Shown: piece by piece, positions 6,319 to 7,326 of the stretch | Layout: each line of letters begins with the position of its first letter | Numbering within the stretch: position 1 is the stretch's first letter | Assembly (NCBI GenBank): GCA_043789035.1 | Contig: JAYWIG010000309.1 | Coordinates: 1-7,326 of the forward strand | Length of the DNA stretch: 7,326 bases | Source: JAYWIG01 sp043789035 | GTDB lineage: Bacteria; Pseudomonadota; Gammaproteobacteria; Burkholderiales; Burkholderiaceae_E | Direction of reading: 5' to 3' | Position numbers and translations under genes: made by a program | The notes under the pieces: generated by a model | What the model was told of the DNA's origin: nothing | Database searches by the model: none | Seen by the model: only the letters and a program-made list of their open reading frames with translations

Positions 6319-7071
6319 ATGAAACCTACCGCCTCTTTGAAAGCCGCTTTTAACGCAATAGGCAGAGCAACAAGCAGCCAGTTTCATCCCTCGATGCTGG
6401 CTCTATTGCTTGTGCCTTGGTTAGTTTCGATAGTTTTTTGGGGGGTGGTGCTTTTCTTTGCTTGGTCCCCTGTTAGTCTTGCGATCGGTGATTTTGTATT
6501 TGGTGACGGGACTGGCTGGTTATATTCGATCTTAAAGCGTTGGGGCTTTGGCGATGCAAAAACCTATGTCAGCGGGGCAATGACGGCTTTTGTTTTCATT
6601 CCGCTAATGTTTGCCACAGCGATGATGATAGTCACGATATTCGCTATGCCCGCCGTTATTCGTCATTTATCTGCTGGCGCTTATCGTGATGTGGCGCGTC
6701 AGGGCAAATTTTCAGTACTACCAAGCGTATGGAATGCGCTAAGCGCTCTGCTGATATTTATTCCTGGTTACTTGCTGACAATTCCTTTATGGTTTGTGCC
6801 AGTGGTTGGCTTGCTCGTGCCACTTTTCTGGTGGGCTTGGCTGAATTCAAGAGTGATGCGTTTTGATAGTTTGGTCGAGCATGCAACTGAGGATGAAAGA
6901 TCAAGAATTTCCAAGAACTACGCAAAGCAATACTGGCTGGTTGCAGGTGTCATAGGTCTCCTAAATTACATTCCACCGCTCTTCTTGCTAACGCCTGTGT
7001 TGTCAGCGTTAGCATTCGGGCATTTCTCATTGACCGCTCTAAGAGTAGATCGTAACTTACCGAACGCATGA
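6319..7071 (+). CDS. EI24/CysZ-like domain integral membrane protein
   Basis: This is a 250-residue inner-membrane protein. Hydrophobic segments lie near 26-48, 84-112, 136-176 (probably two passes) and 205-235. The sequence resembles my recollection of Burkholderiales EI24 domain proteins: an amphipathic start with SSQFHPSMLALLLVPW, then FIPLMFATAMM, the block MPAVIRHLSAGAYRDV at 110-125, NALSALLIFIPGYLLTIPL, SRVMRFDSLVEHA at 177-189, and NYIPPLFLLTPVLSALAFGH at 216-235. The EI24 family includes CysZ, a sulfate permease, but this group is not shown to transport sulfate and there are no cys genes nearby, so I give no symbol. The gene follows the desaturase gene by one base and overlaps the next gene as ATGA, which argues for one operon. 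Function is unknown; membrane transport or lipid handling are the obvious options. Confidence 0.88.
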   Translation: MKPTASLKAAFNAIGRATSSQFHPSMLALLLVPWLVSIVFWGVVLFFAWSPVSLAIGDFVFGDGTGWLYSILKRWGFGDAKTYVSGAMTAFVFIPLMFATAMMIVTIFAMPAVIRHLSAGAYRDVARQGKFSVLPSVWNALSALLIFIPGYLLTIPLWFVPVVGLLVPLFWWAWLNSRVMRFDSLVEHATEDERSRISKNYAKQYWLVAGVIGLLNYIPPLFLLTPVLSALAFGHFSLTALRVDRNLPNA

Positions 7072-7326
7072 AAACATTTGGCTTAATTATTATTGGCGAT
7101 GAAATTCTTTCTGGGAAAAGGCAAGACAAACATTTCGCCAAGGTTTTAGAAATTATGCGAACACGTGGTTTGCAACTTTCTTGGGTAAAGTACTTAGGCG
7201 ACGATAGGCAGCGTTGCGTTGCTACTTTGACAGAAACCTTCGCTTCGAGCGATGTTGTATTTAGTTGTGGCGGCATCGGAGCTACGCCTGATGACCACAC
7301 ACGACAATCGGCAGGTTTAGCGCTGA
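7068..7326 (+). CDS. MoaB/Mog-domain (CinA-like) molybdopterin-binding protein, 3'-truncated by the window edge
   Basis: The first 86 residues of a cytoplasmic protein are visible. It begins MKTFGLIIIGDEILSG, where GDEILSG at 10-16 is the N-terminal signature of MoCF-biosynthesis domains such as MoaB, Mog and CinA. CGGIGATPDDHTRQ at 67-80 is the second glycine-rich signature, with the acidic TPDD. The frame is open to the window end. In relatives I recall from Burkholderiales the protein is a stand-alone domain of about 260 residues annotated molybdopterin-binding or competence/damage-inducible protein A. The C-terminal amidase domain of full CinA cannot be judged here. The ATG overlaps the EI24-gene stop (ATGA), so coupling is likely. 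No separate ribosome-binding site is obvious, because the bases before it are ttaccgaacgc. Its role beside envelope genes is unclear. Confidence 0.9.
   Translation, partial: MKTFGLIIIGDEILSGKRQDKHFAKVLEIMRTRGLQLSWVKYLGDDRQRCVATLTETFASSDVVFSCGGIGATPDDHTRQSAGLAL

Noticed and set aside
6950..7300. 116-codon minus-strand frame opposite the EI24 and MoaB/Mog genes
   Set aside because: Both plus-strand genes have clear family motifs in this span. The antisense frame shows no domain or plausible start.

Overview
The window looks like chromosomal DNA of a betaproteobacterium, most likely Burkholderiales. The evidence is recalled protein similarity: PcaI/PcaJ/PcaF of the Cupriavidus/Burkholderia type, and a propeller / NodB-deacetylase / sterol-desaturase-family / EI24 / MoaB-Mog-domain gene series that I associate with that order. 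Base composition is moderate, which would be low for many Burkholderiales. The genus cannot be fixed from this sequence. Coding density is very high, no stretch over 300 bases lacks a gene, and I see no RNA genes, mobile elements or CRISPR.

Region 1 (1-2390, plus strand) is the lower beta-ketoadipate pathway. It holds the 3' part of pcaI, then pcaJ overlapping it by four bases (ATGA), then pcaF 21 bases later. The PcaI/PcaJ enzyme would transfer CoA from succinyl-CoA to 3-oxoadipate, and PcaF would cleave 3-oxoadipyl-CoA to succinyl-CoA and acetyl-CoA, so aromatic-acid carbon enters the TCA cycle.

Region 2 (2405-3421, minus strand) is one AEC-family membrane transporter. It converges on pcaF with a 14-base gap and no recognisable terminator, and diverges from the next gene with only 17 to 50 bases between starts.

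Region 3 (about 3472 to the window end, plus strand) is a tightly packed run of five genes: an exported seven-bladed YVTN/YncE-like beta-propeller, an exported NodB-type polysaccharide deacetylase with an altered metal-binding motif (TFDTG instead of TFDDG), a membrane sterol-desaturase/fatty-acid-hydroxylase family protein, an EI24/CysZ-like membrane protein, and the start of a MoaB/Mog (CinA-like) domain protein cut by the window edge. Junctions overlap or are separated by 1 to 10 bases, so co-transcription and translational coupling are likely. Four of the five products are predicted to be exported or in the membrane, which suggests an envelope role. No pathway is established for the set, and it is the best candidate here for an undescribed system.
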